Of a stretch of 64,000 bases of DNA, positions 44,980 through 55,500 are shown one piece after another. Each line of letters opens with the position of its first letter. Positions within the stretch are counted from its first letter, which is position 1. Made by a program: the position numbers and the translations under genes. This DNA comes from Alphaproteobacteria bacterium. Its GTDB lineage: Bacteria > Pseudomonadota > Alphaproteobacteria > Caulobacterales > Caulobacteraceae. The notes under the pieces were generated by a model. It was given only the letters and a program-made list of their open reading frames with translations. It made no database searches and was not told where the DNA came from. The DNA is taken from NCBI GenBank assembly GCA_025359785.1, contig JANYET010000066.1, positions 124,001 to 188,000 on the forward strand, in the 5' to 3' direction.

Positions 44980-46443
44980 TCAGGTCCGGGTGAGGATCAG
45001 TGGTCGCCGGTGCGCCGCCATCGGGTCCGCCGCCTCATAGGCCGCCGCCAGGGTCAGGCAGGCCATATCTGCGTGAACGGGCGCGATGATCTGCAGGCCC
45101 ATGGGGAGACCGTCCGTGTTGAGGCCCGCAGGCACGGCCAGCGACGGGCAACCGGCCATCGTGACGAGGCAAACGCCCTTCATCCACTCATGGTAGGTGC
45201 GCATCGGTTGGCCAGCGATGTCCCGTGGCCACATCTGCTCCACCGGGAATGGGAAGACCTGGGCGGTCGGCGCGACGAGGTAGTCGTAGCGGTCGAACAG
45301 CCGGCGGACCGCCTGGCTCCACTCGGTCCGCACGATGGACGCCGCCGTGACCTCGAAGGCCGAAAGCCGGCGGCCGGTCTCGATCTCCAACACCGCCTCG
45401 GGCTTCAGCATCACGCGGCGCGCGGGATCGTCATAGTGCCCGGCGATCTCGCGGCCCGTCTGCCAGCCGCGCAGGCGCAGGAAGGCCTGCCAGACCTCCT
45501 CCAACGGATGGTCGAGCGCCACCTCCTCAAGGACGCAGCCCAGAGCTTCGAAAGTCCTCAGGGCGGTTCGGCAGACGTCCAGGACACCGGGCTCGCACGG
45601 CGTGACGCCGCCGTAGTCGCCGAGCCAGCCGATACGCTTTCCCCGCACATCGCCGGTCAGGGCGCCGCGAAACTGGGCCCCATCGCCCTCCAGCGACATC
45701 GGCGCGCGCGGGTCGTGGCCGGCCTGCACCGAGAGCAGCAGCGCCAGGTCCGCCACGTTGCGCGCCATGGGCCCCAGCGTGCTCATGGTCGGCAGCCAGT
45801 CATCGAGGCCATGGTTCGGTACGCGGCCGGCGCTGGGCCGGAAGCCGAAGACGTTGTTCCAGCCCGCCGGGTAGCGCAGACTGCCGCCATAGTCGCCGCC
45901 ATCGGCCAGCGGCAGCATCCGTGTGGCCAGCGCCACCGCCGCCCCGCCGCTGGACCCGCCCGCTGAGCGGCTCAGGTCGTAGGGATTGCGGGTCACCCCA
46001 TAGACCGGATTGAAGGTATGCGAGCCGAAGCCGAACTCCGGCGTGTTGGTCTTGCCGATGAAGATCACGCCCGCGGCCCGCAGCCGCTCGACCATGATGC
46101 TGTCGGCGGTGGCGGCGGCGCCGCGGAAGATCGGCGAGCCCATCGTGAACGGCAGGCCCGCGACCGGCTGCAGGTCCTTCACCGCGTGTGGCAGGCCGTG
46201 CAGCACGCCCACCGTCTCGCCCGCCGCCAGCTGCCCATCGCGATCGCGCGCCTGGGCCAGCAAACCCTCGCGGTCCTGCAGGGCCACGATGGCGTTCACC
46301 GCCGGATTGATCGCCTCGATGTGATCCAGATAGGCGGTCATCACCTCCACGCAGGACACCGTCCTTGTACGGATCGCCGTGGCGAGGGCGATGGCGTCCA
46401 GCATCACAAGGTCGTTCACCGCCGTCTCCCGGGCTTGCGTCAC
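44980..46443 (-). CDS. Amidase-signature hydrolase
   Basis: This 487-residue protein has the amidase-signature Ser-Ser-Lys catalytic set: Lys in HAVKDLQP and the serines in SRSAGGSSGGAA. C-terminal features such as GCPSLAVPAGLNTDGLPMG are typical. It would hydrolyse an amide bond. Substrate is unknown. It overlaps the sensor-kinase stop as ATGA, which links it to a two-component system, and converges on kduD with only three bases between the stops. Confidence 0.9.
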   Translation of the reverse strand: MTQARETAVNDLVMLDAIALATAIRTRTVSCVEVMTAYLDHIEAINPAVNAIVALQDREGLLAQARDRDGQLAAGETVGVLHGLPHAVKDLQPVAGLPFTMGSPIFRGAAATADSIMVERLRAAGVIFIGKTNTPEFGFGSHTFNPVYGVTRNPYDLSRSAGGSSGGAAVALATRMLPLADGGDYGGSLRYPAGWNNVFGFRPSAGRVPNHGLDDWLPTMSTLGPMARNVADLALLLSVQAGHDPRAPMSLEGDGAQFRGALTGDVRGKRIGWLGDYGGVTPCEPGVLDVCRTALRTFEALGCVLEEVALDHPLEEVWQAFLRLRGWQTGREIAGHYDDPARRVMLKPEAVLEIETGRRLSAFEVTAASIVRTEWSQAVRRLFDRYDYLVAPTAQVFPFPVEQMWPRDIAGQPMRTYHEWMKGVCLVTMAGCPSLAVPAGLNTDGLPMGLQIIAPVHADMACLTLAAAYEAADPMAAHRRPLILTRT

Positions 46444-48218
46444 AGGCTCACCGGCCGTGGCGGCTGCGTCTCGGCGGCGAGGTGGCTGATCAGCGCCCGC
46501 AGGCGCGCCGGCCCGACCGGTTTGTGGACCAGCGCCACCTTGGCCTTGGCGGCCGCGGCGATGATCTCGGGATCAAGGTCGCCGGTGACCAGGCAGCAGG
46601 CCGTCCGCATGACGCCCGCCCGGGCCAGCTGTTCGATCAGCTGTAACCCGTCCATCGTTCCCGGCAGCCGGAAGTCTGACATCACGGCGGCGTAGCGGGC
46701 GCCTTCGGCGACCTTGGCCAGGCCGCTGGGAGCGTCGCTGACGATATCCGCCGCCACGCCCCATTGGGACATCAGCGCCGACAGCGCGCGCCGCACATCC
46801 GGGTCGTCGTCGATCACCAGCACGCGCAAGCCTGCAATGGGATCATTGGCCTCTGCCCGGGCGGCCGGGCGCAGGGCGGCGCGGGTCGCGATAGGTTGCG
46901 TCAGGTGGAACACCGAGCCGCGCCCAGGTCTGGACGCCACCTCGATTTCGCTATCCAGGAGCCCCGCCGAGCGCCGCGAGATCGCCAGACCCAGGCCCAT
47001 TCCCTTGCGGCGGTTCCGCTCCGGATTGCCCACCTGCACGAACTCTTCGAAGATACGCGCGAGGTCTGGCGCGGCGATGCCGACGCCGGTGTCCCAGACC
47101 TCCAGCCGCACCCTTCCACCGCGCCGTCGCGCCGCGATCAGGACACCGCCCTTGTGGGTGTTGCGAAGTCCGTTGGATCCCAGGTTGATCAGGATCTGCT
47201 CGATCAGCGCCGGGTCGCTATCGATCGCGGTCCCGTCGGAACGGTATCGCAGGTCCAGGCCCAGCTCGACCGCCAGCGGCCGCAGATAGTGATCGAGGCG
47301 GTCGAAAAGTTCGTCGGTGGCGATCGCCTCGCGCTTCACCACGATGGCGCCGGCCTCGAGCCGCGAGATGTCCAGCAGGCCGTTGAACAGGCCTTCCAGC
47401 GCGCCGAAATTGTCCTGCATCTGGCCGACTATAGCCTTGGCGTCGTCGCCGAGATCCAGGGCCTGCAGGGATCCGGACGACAGGCTGAGCGCATAGAGCG
47501 GCTGGCGCAGGTCGTGGCTGGCCGCGGCCAGGAACTGCGACTTGGCCAGGCTCGCCGACTCCGCCGTCGCTCGCGCGGCCACGGCGTCGGCCGTGCGGAC
47601 GGTCAGCGTGTCGAGTAGCTCGATGTTCTCGAACCGGATACGGATGCTCTCGGCGCTGAGCGCGGTCTGCAGCCGGCCCATCAGGGCGAGCACGCCGGCG
47701 TAGGCCAGAGCCGCGCCGGCCAGCACATTGTAGTCGACGGTCTGGAACTGCAGCAGGCGCGCGACGATGAAGAGGAAGATCACCGAGAAGAACCCCACCA
47801 TGGCCGGTGGGTTGTAGGCCAGGCCCGGGACCGCGCCGCTGACGATGATCACCAAGGTGCAGAGCGTGAGCGCCACCGAGATCGGGCTCTGCTGATGGGC
47901 GAAGAGGAACATGGTGGCGCCCCAGACGAAGGCGATGGCGGTCTGGTAGATCGCGTGGCGCCGCGCCCAGTAGGCCGCGAAGTTCTCCGGCGGCACGCCC
48001 TTCGAATAGGGGATCATCATGAAGGCGGTGCGGTAGGCCTGGGTCGCCAGTTCGCAAAGCGTCCAGCCGGCGACGATCCGCCAGTCGGTATGGAATGCCG
48101 CGCTCACCGTCATCAACAGCAGGCAGACGTTCTCCGAAAGGATCGCCCCGCGCGCCTGGCGGTACTGGCTCTGGATCATCTCGGCGTGGACCCGGTCCGA
48201 CGCCGCGAGCGCTGCCAC
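46440..48218 (-). CDS. Hybrid sensor histidine kinase with membrane sensor region
   Basis: The product has 592 residues. About six membrane segments fill residues 28-182. A short coiled linker leads to the HisKA domain with the phospho-acceptor H235 in AASHDLRQPL. The ATPase has LINLGSNGLRN, DTGVGI and GMGLGLAI. A C-terminal receiver domain begins VLVIDDDPDVRRAL, with SDFRLPG and VHKPV. The GTG start overlaps the stop of the response-regulator gene (TAGTG). The input region has no recognisable sensory domain name. Confidence 0.92.
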   Translation of the reverse strand: MAALAASDRVHAEMIQSQYRQARGAILSENVCLLLMTVSAAFHTDWRIVAGWTLCELATQAYRTAFMMIPYSKGVPPENFAAYWARRHAIYQTAIAFVWGATMFLFAHQQSPISVALTLCTLVIIVSGAVPGLAYNPPAMVGFFSVIFLFIVARLLQFQTVDYNVLAGAALAYAGVLALMGRLQTALSAESIRIRFENIELLDTLTVRTADAVAARATAESASLAKSQFLAAASHDLRQPLYALSLSSGSLQALDLGDDAKAIVGQMQDNFGALEGLFNGLLDISRLEAGAIVVKREAIATDELFDRLDHYLRPLAVELGLDLRYRSDGTAIDSDPALIEQILINLGSNGLRNTHKGGVLIAARRRGGRVRLEVWDTGVGIAAPDLARIFEEFVQVGNPERNRRKGMGLGLAISRRSAGLLDSEIEVASRPGRGSVFHLTQPIATRAALRPAARAEANDPIAGLRVLVIDDDPDVRRALSALMSQWGVAADIVSDAPSGLAKVAEGARYAAVMSDFRLPGTMDGLQLIEQLARAGVMRTACCLVTGDLDPEIIAAAAKAKVALVHKPVGPARLRALISHLAAETQPPRPVSL

Positions 48219-48832
48219 TAGCGGATCAGCCCCATCTGCCGCGCGCGCAGGATGGCCTGGACCCGGGTCTGGACGCCAAGCGCCTGAAAGATTTCGGTCA
48301 GGTGGGCGCGCACGGTGCGCTCGGCGATATTCAGCCGGTAGCGGATTTCCTTGTTCCCATGCCCTTCGGCGAGCAGGCCCAGCACCTCGGACTGGCGGGC
48401 GGAAAGCACGGGCAGGGCGCCAGCCGCGCCACCGTCGGAAAACCCCGATTCACCGGCCAGCACCTGCTCGATCAGCGCCACCACGCGCTCCGACGGCAGA
48501 CGCTTGAAGATAAAGCCGCTGGCGCCAGCCTGCCGCGCCCGGGCGCGGGCCGCCGCATCCTCGCGTCCCGAAATAATCACCCGCGGCGCCGCGGCGTTGA
48601 TCAGCGCCATCGCCGCGATAGTCTCGAACCCGTCGCGGTCCGGCAGTTCGATATCGACGATGATCATGTCCAGGCCGGGATTGTCGGCGAGCGCGGCGCA
48701 TCCCTCGGCGGAATTATAGGCGCGGATCAGCCGCCAATCCGGCCGTTGGACCCGCAACATCGTGGCGAACCCGTCGCTGAACAGCGGGTGGTCGTCGACG
48801 ATCAGCAGGCTGACGCGCTCGCTCATGGCCAC
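48218..48832 (-). CDS. LuxR/NarL-type response regulator
   Basis: This 204-residue regulator has a receiver domain at about 8-125 with phospho-acceptor D60 (MIIVDIELPDRDG) and the conserved Lys in FIFKRLPS. A LuxR-type helix-turn-helix lies near 140-200 (LSARQSEVLGLLAEGHGNKE, then RTVRAHLTEIFQALG). It is upstream of, and coupled to, the hybrid kinase gene, its probable partner. Targets are unknown; the amidase gene of the same operon is one candidate. Confidence 0.93.
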   Translation of the reverse strand: MAMSERVSLLIVDDHPLFSDGFATMLRVQRPDWRLIRAYNSAEGCAALADNPGLDMIIVDIELPDRDGFETIAAMALINAAAPRVIISGREDAAARARARQAGASGFIFKRLPSERVVALIEQVLAGESGFSDGGAAGALPVLSARQSEVLGLLAEGHGNKEIRYRLNIAERTVRAHLTEIFQALGVQTRVQAILRARQMGLIR

Positions 48833-48887
48833 AGTGTCGGGGCGCGGACAGCCGATGACAAGGCGAAGCTCGGCGCTCCGGTCGCGT

Positions 48888-50471
48888 CTAGGTCCCCGCC
48901 TGAACGAACGGGACCTTCTCGAAGAGCCGGCGCTCGGCGCCGCGGGGATCGTCGACGAGGCGCGGCGGGGCGTCGAAGATCATCGTCTGCCGGCGCGCCA
49001 GGCCATAGGGCTCCCAGCGCGGGATCGCCTTGCAATTGGGATCACCGGTGCGGGCGAAGGCGAGGAAGGCCTCGCTCATGGCGTCGGCCATGGGTTGGGC
49101 GGTCGGCCCGATTGCGTTGGAGCCCGAGGCGGCGACGTTGTCGAACGCCAACGGGATGTCGGCCATGTGCGGCGCGCCGAACCGGCCGGCCTCGCGCGGG
49201 CTCACCCAGTCGACCTGGTAGACCCAGGCGGGCGTTCCGGCCCTGGCGCGTTCTTCCGCTTCGATGATCGCCGCGCGCCAGGACCGCGCGGCCGTGGTCG
49301 CGGCGAACAGCACGTCGCTGGCGCCATAGGCCGGGTATAGCCGCCGGTACTCGGCAATCACCGTGGCCGGATCGATGTCGACACGCATATTGGCCTGGGT
49401 GAGCTTGGCCGGCAGCCCTGCCCAGTCGACGGTGAAGTTGCTCGCGTCGACCCCCAGGAAGGCGCGGGTCTCGTCGTGAGTGTTGCCGATGATCATCGGA
49501 ATCTTCGCCGACTGGGAGGGCGCGTCCGGATAGAACGGGTGACGGGTCAGGCTGCGTTCGTCCAGCACCGGACCGAAGTAGAGGCCGCCGAAGCCCAGCA
49601 CCGGGTCCAGCGCGGTCTGCGCCTCCACCAGCCGGTCGATCGGCAGCGTACGCACGAGCGACGCCTGTTCGGGCTTCAGCTTCAGCGCGTCGAGCCAGGC
49701 CAGGGTCCGCCGTGTCGCGTTGCCGGGACCAGACGCCGTGACCTGCTGGCCGCTCATGGTCGCGGCGCGCTGGAAGAGCCCCTTGGCGGCCGGCGTCGCC
49801 ATCAGGGTGGCGACCTTCGCGCCGCCGCCGGATTGGCCGAAGACCATGACCTTGCCCGGGTCGCCGCCGAACGCGGCGATATTGTCGGCCACCCAGCGGA
49901 GCGCGAGGATCAGGTCGAGCTGGCCTGCGTTGCCGCTGTCCGCCAGCTCCGGGACCAGGCGCGCCAGATAGGCGTAGCCGAAGGCGTTCAGCCGGTGGTT
50001 CAGGGTGACCACCACCACGTCGCCGCGCCGCGCCAGCCGCGCCCCGTCACAGAGCGGCGACGAGCCCGAGCCGGTCGAATAGGCGCCGCCGTGGATGTAG
50101 ACCATCACCGGGCGCCGGGCGCCGTCCCGCAGGCCCGGCGTCCAGAGGTTGAGATGTAGGCAATCCTCGCTGGTTGCCTCGCCGCCGCCGCGGCTCTGTG
50201 GCGAGGCGGGGCCATAGGCCAGAGCCTCGCGCGCCTCGGTCCAGGGTTCAGGCGGAACCGGCGCCTGGAAACGCCGAGCACCGGTGTCGGCGCCGTAGGG
50301 CACGCCCTTGAAGACGTTGATCCCCGCCTCGGTCGTGCCGCGCACCGGGCCGTGCCGCGTCTGGGCGACCGGCGACGTCGCCGCGCCCGCGCGTCCGGCC
50401 GAGAGCAGCAGGCCCGCGCCCAAGCCCACACCGAGGCCCGCCAGCACGGATCGCCGCTCGAAACCGCTCAT
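48888..50471 (-). CDS. Type-B carboxylesterase, exported
   Basis: This 527-residue esterase has a Tat-type signal (RRSVLAGLGVGLGAG, cleaved near residue 30). The catalytic Ser is in FGQSGGGAKV, the Glu in NTHDETRAF, and a probable His in FGAPHMADIPLAFDN. EDCLHLNLWTP is the family landmark. It hydrolyses carboxylic esters, perhaps acyl or feruloyl groups on plant polysaccharide given the locus. The ATG at 50471 overlaps the stop of the next upstream esterase gene as ATGA. Confidence 0.9.
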   Translation of the reverse strand: MSGFERRSVLAGLGVGLGAGLLLSAGRAGAATSPVAQTRHGPVRGTTEAGINVFKGVPYGADTGARRFQAPVPPEPWTEAREALAYGPASPQSRGGGEATSEDCLHLNLWTPGLRDGARRPVMVYIHGGAYSTGSGSSPLCDGARLARRGDVVVVTLNHRLNAFGYAYLARLVPELADSGNAGQLDLILALRWVADNIAAFGGDPGKVMVFGQSGGGAKVATLMATPAAKGLFQRAATMSGQQVTASGPGNATRRTLAWLDALKLKPEQASLVRTLPIDRLVEAQTALDPVLGFGGLYFGPVLDERSLTRHPFYPDAPSQSAKIPMIIGNTHDETRAFLGVDASNFTVDWAGLPAKLTQANMRVDIDPATVIAEYRRLYPAYGASDVLFAATTAARSWRAAIIEAEERARAGTPAWVYQVDWVSPREAGRFGAPHMADIPLAFDNVAASGSNAIGPTAQPMADAMSEAFLAFARTGDPNCKAIPRWEPYGLARRQTMIFDAPPRLVDDPRGAERRLFEKVPFVQAGT

Positions 50472-51436
50472 GCCGACCGCCCCATGAAGCCGCGTCGCGC
50501 CGCCCAGGCCAGGAACAGGTCCGGCCATACGGCGGCCGGTTTGCCGCGCGCCAGGCCGATGCCGAAGCCGTGCCCGCCCTCTTCAAAGAGGTGCGCCTCG
50601 GCCGGGACCTTCGCGGCTCTCAGCGCGGCCAGGTAGTTCAGGCTGTTCTCCGTCGGCGCCGAGCCGTCATCCCAGGCATGGACCAGGAAGGTCGGCGGCG
50701 TGCGCCCGTCCACATGCCGATGCGGCGAATAGGCGGCCTCGGCGCCCGGCTCCGGCGGCTTGCCAAGCAGGGCCTCGCGGCTGCCCAGGTGCGCGAACGG
50801 TCGGGCCATGTCGATCACCGGATACATCAGGGCGGAGAGGTCCGGCCGCGCCTCCAGCCGGTCGGCGGCGTCGATGGCGTCGTAGACCGTCGCGCCGTAG
50901 CGCGTGGCGAGCGAGGCCGCGACGTGCCCGCCCGCCGAAAAGCCCATAGCGCAGATCCGCTTGGGATCGACGCCCCAGTCGCCGGCGCGGGCGCGGATCA
51001 GGCGGATGGCCCGCTGCGCGTCCTGCAACGGCACGTCGGCCTGGCGGTCCCAGCCCTCGGCGGGCAGGCGGTAGCGCAGGACGAACGCGGTGACGCCCAC
51101 GGCCGCCAGCCGGTGGCCGACCTCGAAGCCCTCCTTGTCGATCACCACGCGGATATAGCCGCCGCCGTGTGCGATCAGCACGGCCGCGCCATTGGGTTTG
51201 GCCGGCCGGAACACAGTCATCAGCGGCGCGCCGATGCCGGTCACGAACCGGTCCTGGAAGCCGGAGGTCGCGCGCCGGTCGACGATCTGTTCGCGCGGGA
51301 CGATCCGCTGGGCGCCCGGCGGCTTGCCCGGCCAGAGCGCGACGATCTCGGTCGGGTCGGGCGGCGGCGCGGCGATCGCGGGGGTCGCGGCGGCGGCCGC
51401 GGCGAGGCCGAAGAGGGCGCGGCGATCCAGCGACAT
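50468..51436 (-). CDS. Alpha/beta-hydrolase esterase (acetylxylan-esterase-like), exported
   Basis: This 322-residue protein has a Tat-like signal (DRRALFGLAAAAAA, ending PAIA). It has the HGGG oxyanion motif (IAHGGGYIR), the nucleophile in GFSAGGHVAAS, the acid in HAWDDGSAP and His in GGHGFGIG. The layout fits the BD-FAE/acetylxylan-esterase-like group that deacylates plant polysaccharide. A predicted uronate operator lies 27 bases upstream of its ATG at 51436. It heads the two-esterase operon. Confidence 0.87.
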   Translation of the reverse strand: MSLDRRALFGLAAAAAATPAIAAPPPDPTEIVALWPGKPPGAQRIVPREQIVDRRATSGFQDRFVTGIGAPLMTVFRPAKPNGAAVLIAHGGGYIRVVIDKEGFEVGHRLAAVGVTAFVLRYRLPAEGWDRQADVPLQDAQRAIRLIRARAGDWGVDPKRICAMGFSAGGHVAASLATRYGATVYDAIDAADRLEARPDLSALMYPVIDMARPFAHLGSREALLGKPPEPGAEAAYSPHRHVDGRTPPTFLVHAWDDGSAPTENSLNYLAALRAAKVPAEAHLFEEGGHGFGIGLARGKPAAVWPDLFLAWAARRGFMGRSA

Positions 51437-51462
51437 GACCTGGAATTCCCTGGAGGACAGTA

Positions 51463-51477
51463 TGACACCGGTAGCAT
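51463..51477. promoter_or_regulatory. Predicted LacI-family operator, esterase/DUF885 gap
   Basis: TGACACCGGTAGCAT lies in the 70-base gap between the divergent esterase operon and the DUF885 gene. It keeps the full TGACACCGGT core and differs in the other half-site. It puts the esterases, the DUF885 gene, or both in the uronate regulon. Confidence 0.65.
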
Positions 51478-51506
51478 TCGACATTTCGGCTCGCTAGCGT
51501 GGCGTG

Positions 51507-52535
51507 ATGCCCAGCCGCAGAACCTTCCTGACGACCGGCCTGAGCGCGCTTGCCGCACCGGCGCTCGCGGCCTCCGGCGCCGAGTATCGAGCGGTGCTGA
51601 GCGGGGCCTATGGCGCGCCGCTCGATCCCCTGGCGGCGCATCGGCGCGCGCTCAGCGCGACCGCCACGCTGCAAGCGCGGGCCGGCGTCCTGCTGCACGG
51701 CCAGGGCCTAAGGACCGGTAGCGTCGCGGAGCGGCTGCGGCGCCTCGCCAAGGATCCGCGCTGGCTCTACCCGGCCGATGAAGCCGGCCGTGACCGCGCC
51801 GTCGCCGACATGAACGGCCGCATCGCCGCGCTGCGGCCCCGGCTTGATCGGGTCTTCGCTGGGGTGGCGATCGCGCCCGCCGCGGTCCAGAGAATGCCGC
51901 TCGCCGACGTCACGGCCGGGCGGGGCGGCTACCGCGAGGCGCCTCAAATCCGCGATCAGGGCGGCTACAAGCCCGGCGCCTACTATCTCGACCTCCACGC
52001 CATCCGCGAACGCCCGATCTGGACGCTGCCCAGCGCCGCCTTCCACGAGGTCACCCCCGGCCATCTGCTGCAGCTTCCCCTGCAGGCCGCCGCCAGTCCT
52101 CCGCCCGATCGAGTCAAGGCGTCGGGCGCCTATTTCGAGGCCTGGGGGATCTACGCCGAACAGCTCGCAGCCGACCTCGGCGCCTATGCGCAAGATCCCC
52201 GTGGCGAGATCGGCTACCTGCAATGGTGCCTCTTCCGCCTCGGCCGCATCGTCGCCGACACCGGGCTGCACGCCCTGGGTTGGAGCCGCGACCAGGCCAT
52301 CGCCGCGATGACCGACCTGCAGGGCCAGTCCGTCGCCTTCATCACCATCGAGGCCGATGTCGACCGGATCGCCGCGACCCCGGGAAAGTACGCCGCCGAA
52401 GGGTTGGGCGCCCTGGCGCTGGCCGCCTGGCGGCCTGCCGATCGTACCCAGTGGCCGGCGTTCCATCGCGCGGTCCTGGCTGACGGGCCGTGGCCGTTCG
52501 GGGAGCTGGAGCAGCGGGTTCGGAACCCCGCCTAG
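51507..52535 (+). CDS. Short DUF885-family protein, exported
   Basis: This 342-residue protein has a Tat signal (SRRTFLTTGLSALAAPALA). The DUF885 landmarks are present: QGGYKPGAYY, the metalloprotease-like HEVTPGH at 180-186, and SGAYFEAWGIYAEQLAADLG. DUF885 proteins are normally close to 550-600 residues; here the region before the HExxPGH motif is about 200 residues short. No frameshifted remnant was found upstream, so it may be a natural short form. Its stop overlaps the LamG protein stop on the other strand in a CTAG. Confidence 0.75.
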   Translation: MPSRRTFLTTGLSALAAPALAASGAEYRAVLSGAYGAPLDPLAAHRRALSATATLQARAGVLLHGQGLRTGSVAERLRRLAKDPRWLYPADEAGRDRAVADMNGRIAALRPRLDRVFAGVAIAPAAVQRMPLADVTAGRGGYREAPQIRDQGGYKPGAYYLDLHAIRERPIWTLPSAAFHEVTPGHLLQLPLQAAASPPPDRVKASGAYFEAWGIYAEQLAADLGAYAQDPRGEIGYLQWCLFRLGRIVADTGLHALGWSRDQAIAAMTDLQGQSVAFITIEADVDRIAATPGKYAAEGLGALALAAWRPADRTQWPAFHRAVLADGPWPFGELEQRVRNPA

Positions 52536-55500
52536 GGCAGAGGGACCGCGTTGTTTAGCTGCGTGATCTCGCGCACGCCGTCCGGCAGAGCCACTCGAAC
52601 CCGCGCGCCCTTGGCCGCGAATCCGACCGGCAGGGTCATCTTCACGACGACCGTCTTCGGCTTCAGGTCGCGAGGCGCCTTGAGAGCCGGCGCCGGCGCG
52701 CTGACCGCCACCTTGCCGGCCGCGCTTTCCACCCAGACCTTGCCGGCTGGCGCGTCGAGGGCGCCGAGGCTGTGGACGGTCACCGACACTGTCCGCCCCA
52801 CGACCTTCACGTCGCCAGGACCGATGCCCAGGTCGGCCCGCAGCTCGGTCGGCGGCCCGGCCTTGGCGAGGTCGAAGGTCAGCACCGTCGTCCCGTGTGC
52901 GGCGAACTCGACGTCCACGGATGAACTCTTCTCCAGTGGCACGGTGCTGGCGACCGGGGCGTCCGCCACGTCGCCGCCACGCGCCGAGACGCCCGAGGTC
53001 ATCCTCCAGTCGCCGGCGGTGATATTCCAACCGGTCATGGCCGCGCGCACCGGCCGGTCGGCGGTGTTGTAGGCGATCACCTTGAAGTGGGTCGGCGTCG
53101 CGCCCGGCATCAGGATCGCCACCTGCTCGGGGGCCTCCGGCCGGTCGAACCGCCAGGAGACCGTCGCGCCCGGCCAGATCCAGTTGCGCTTGAGGGCCAC
53201 GCCACCGAGCCGCGAGCGTTGCAGGAGCTCGGAGGCAATCTCCACCCGGTCGCTCCACCAGTGGCCCTCGGTCATCATGTACATGTGCTGGTTGGCGGTG
53301 CGGATTTCGTCGCCGTAGAGCGCCTCCAGATGCGCCTTGTCGCCGTCTGCCTGCCAGGCGAGGTAGCGGTCGAAGTTCGACGCGCCAGCCCCCGAGCCGC
53401 GCTTCACCGCCTCGTCGGCCCAGGCCTCGCGCTTGCCAAGCCCGTCCAGCAGGTTCTCGTTGAACTCGGCGATCGCCCGGGTGCCGCCCCTGGCCTCGCC
53501 AGCCAGGATCGGCGCCAGATATCTGGCGTCCCCGGTGAGCCGCCAGGCGCCCCAGATCAACTGCATGGCCGGCGTGTTGATTGGCAGGACACCCTTGGTC
53601 GCATCCGTTCGCCAGTTGATCTCGTCAGGCAGGCTCATGTCGGCCTTGGCGTGCGCCAGCAGGCCATCGGCCAGGCCCACGACGTATTTCTTCGCCGTCG
53701 GATCGCCATTGAAATCGGCCATCAGCAGGCCTGGATGCAGCACCAGGACCGACTGGTCCTTCTGCCATTCCCACGGCCCTTCGCTGAACAGCCTGGCGCC
53801 CGAAAACCAGTTGGTCTTGAAGTGCAGATGGCCGGCGGCGTTTGGCTGGATGATCCGCCCGTAGGCGGCCACGGTGCTCATCAGCCGCTCGACGACCTTT
53901 GGGTCGCCCCAGCCGATGTACATGGCTTCCGAGTTGGAGTTGATGCCCTCCTCATAGGAGTGCAACTCGTCGGTCATGATGGTCGACAGGCCGTTCGTGA
54001 ACATGCCGTTCTTGTAGGCCGCGTCGGCGAGCGCGGTGTGCGAGACGCGGATGCGGTCCGGCTCCACGCCCATCAGCGCCAGACCGGGCCATTGCTCGAG
54101 CAGGTCGGTGTCGTCGGAGATGCCGCCGCCGAAGTCGCCATAGGCCACCTGGCGATTGTCGATCCACCAGCCGACGAAGCGGTGGACCAGCTTCAGGTCC
54201 TCCAGCTGGCGGAAGGCCCAGAGCGGCGTGCCGGCCGGCGGCTCGGCCTGCGTGAAGGGCAGGGCGCCTTGGCTGTTGAACGCGATATCGGCCCAGTACT
54301 CGCGGCCGATCCGGTTGTCCGGATCGACCCGCAGCAGGTCGGTGGCGTCGGCGACCACGCGCTCGTAGAGCGCCTCGCGCTTGGACGCGGTGTGCTCCTC
54401 CACCAGGAAGCCCCAGTTGTCCTTCACCTGGTTCAGCCGGTCGGCGACGTGCTCCGGCAAGCCCGCCGCGCGGTCCTTGAACACCAGCCTGATCTTCGCC
54501 CCATCGAGCTGGCCGGCATCGAAGTCCGCGCCGGCGCCGGCGATGGTCAGGTAGAGGCTCTTGTTGGGCAGGATGCGGTCGCGGGTGTCGAGCCAGACGG
54601 TGCGCGCCTCGCCCGGCTTCACGGCGATGGAGACGTCCAGCAGGTTCCGCATCGGCCAGGTCGGGTCCTTGACCTGGATGTTCAGCGGGAAGGTTTCGCC
54701 GTGGGTGGGCTTCACCCTCAGGGCCGGGATGTCGATGGCGATGCCGTCCAGCGCATCGTGCATGTTCTCCCAGCCATAGCCGAAGGACCGATAGAGCGGC
54801 TCGGCCGGCGGCGAGGCCCCGACCTCGTAGGGGATGAGGATGTGTACCAGGGGCAGCTTCGCGCTCTTGTCGGGCGTGCGCGGGCGCATCGGCGCGCCAT
54901 CCGGAAGCGCGGTGACCGTGCTGCGCTCCTCCGGCGGATAGCGGCCGGCGATGAAGCTGTTGAGGTCGGCGATGTCGGGTGAGTCCGGCGCCGCGGCGGC
55001 ATGGATCACGTAGCTGAGCTTCGCGGTCCCGCGGGGCTCCGCGCCCGCGCCCAGGTTATAGGCGGCGATTTCCTGGATCGGCGTTTCCTGGGCGAGGTTG
55101 GTGAAGGTGAGCGTCCCGCCAGTGCGGTCCTCCGTGAACTGATGAACGGTGCGCTCCTGGCCCTGGGCGCGCGTGGCGAGCTTGGCCTCCGGGCCGTCCG
55201 CCGCCCTCCAGCTCAGGTCGCCATAGGCCGCGCCCTGAATCTCGATGTGGTTCCACGGCTCCTTCGGCAACGTCAGCACCAACTGCTTGCCGCCCTCGAC
55301 ATAGGTGTTCCAGTCCGGCAGCTCGAAATAGTCGTCGCGGCCGGGCAGGCGGGAGCGGTTGTAGACGCCGGGCCAGGTGGTCTCGGCGATCCCGTCGGTT
55401 GCCTTCCACATCCATTGCTTCAGGTCGCGCGCATCGGCGAACTCGACCTTGCGGATGCGGGTGACCGGCGCGGTCAGCAGCGGCGGCGCTTCGCCCGGCC

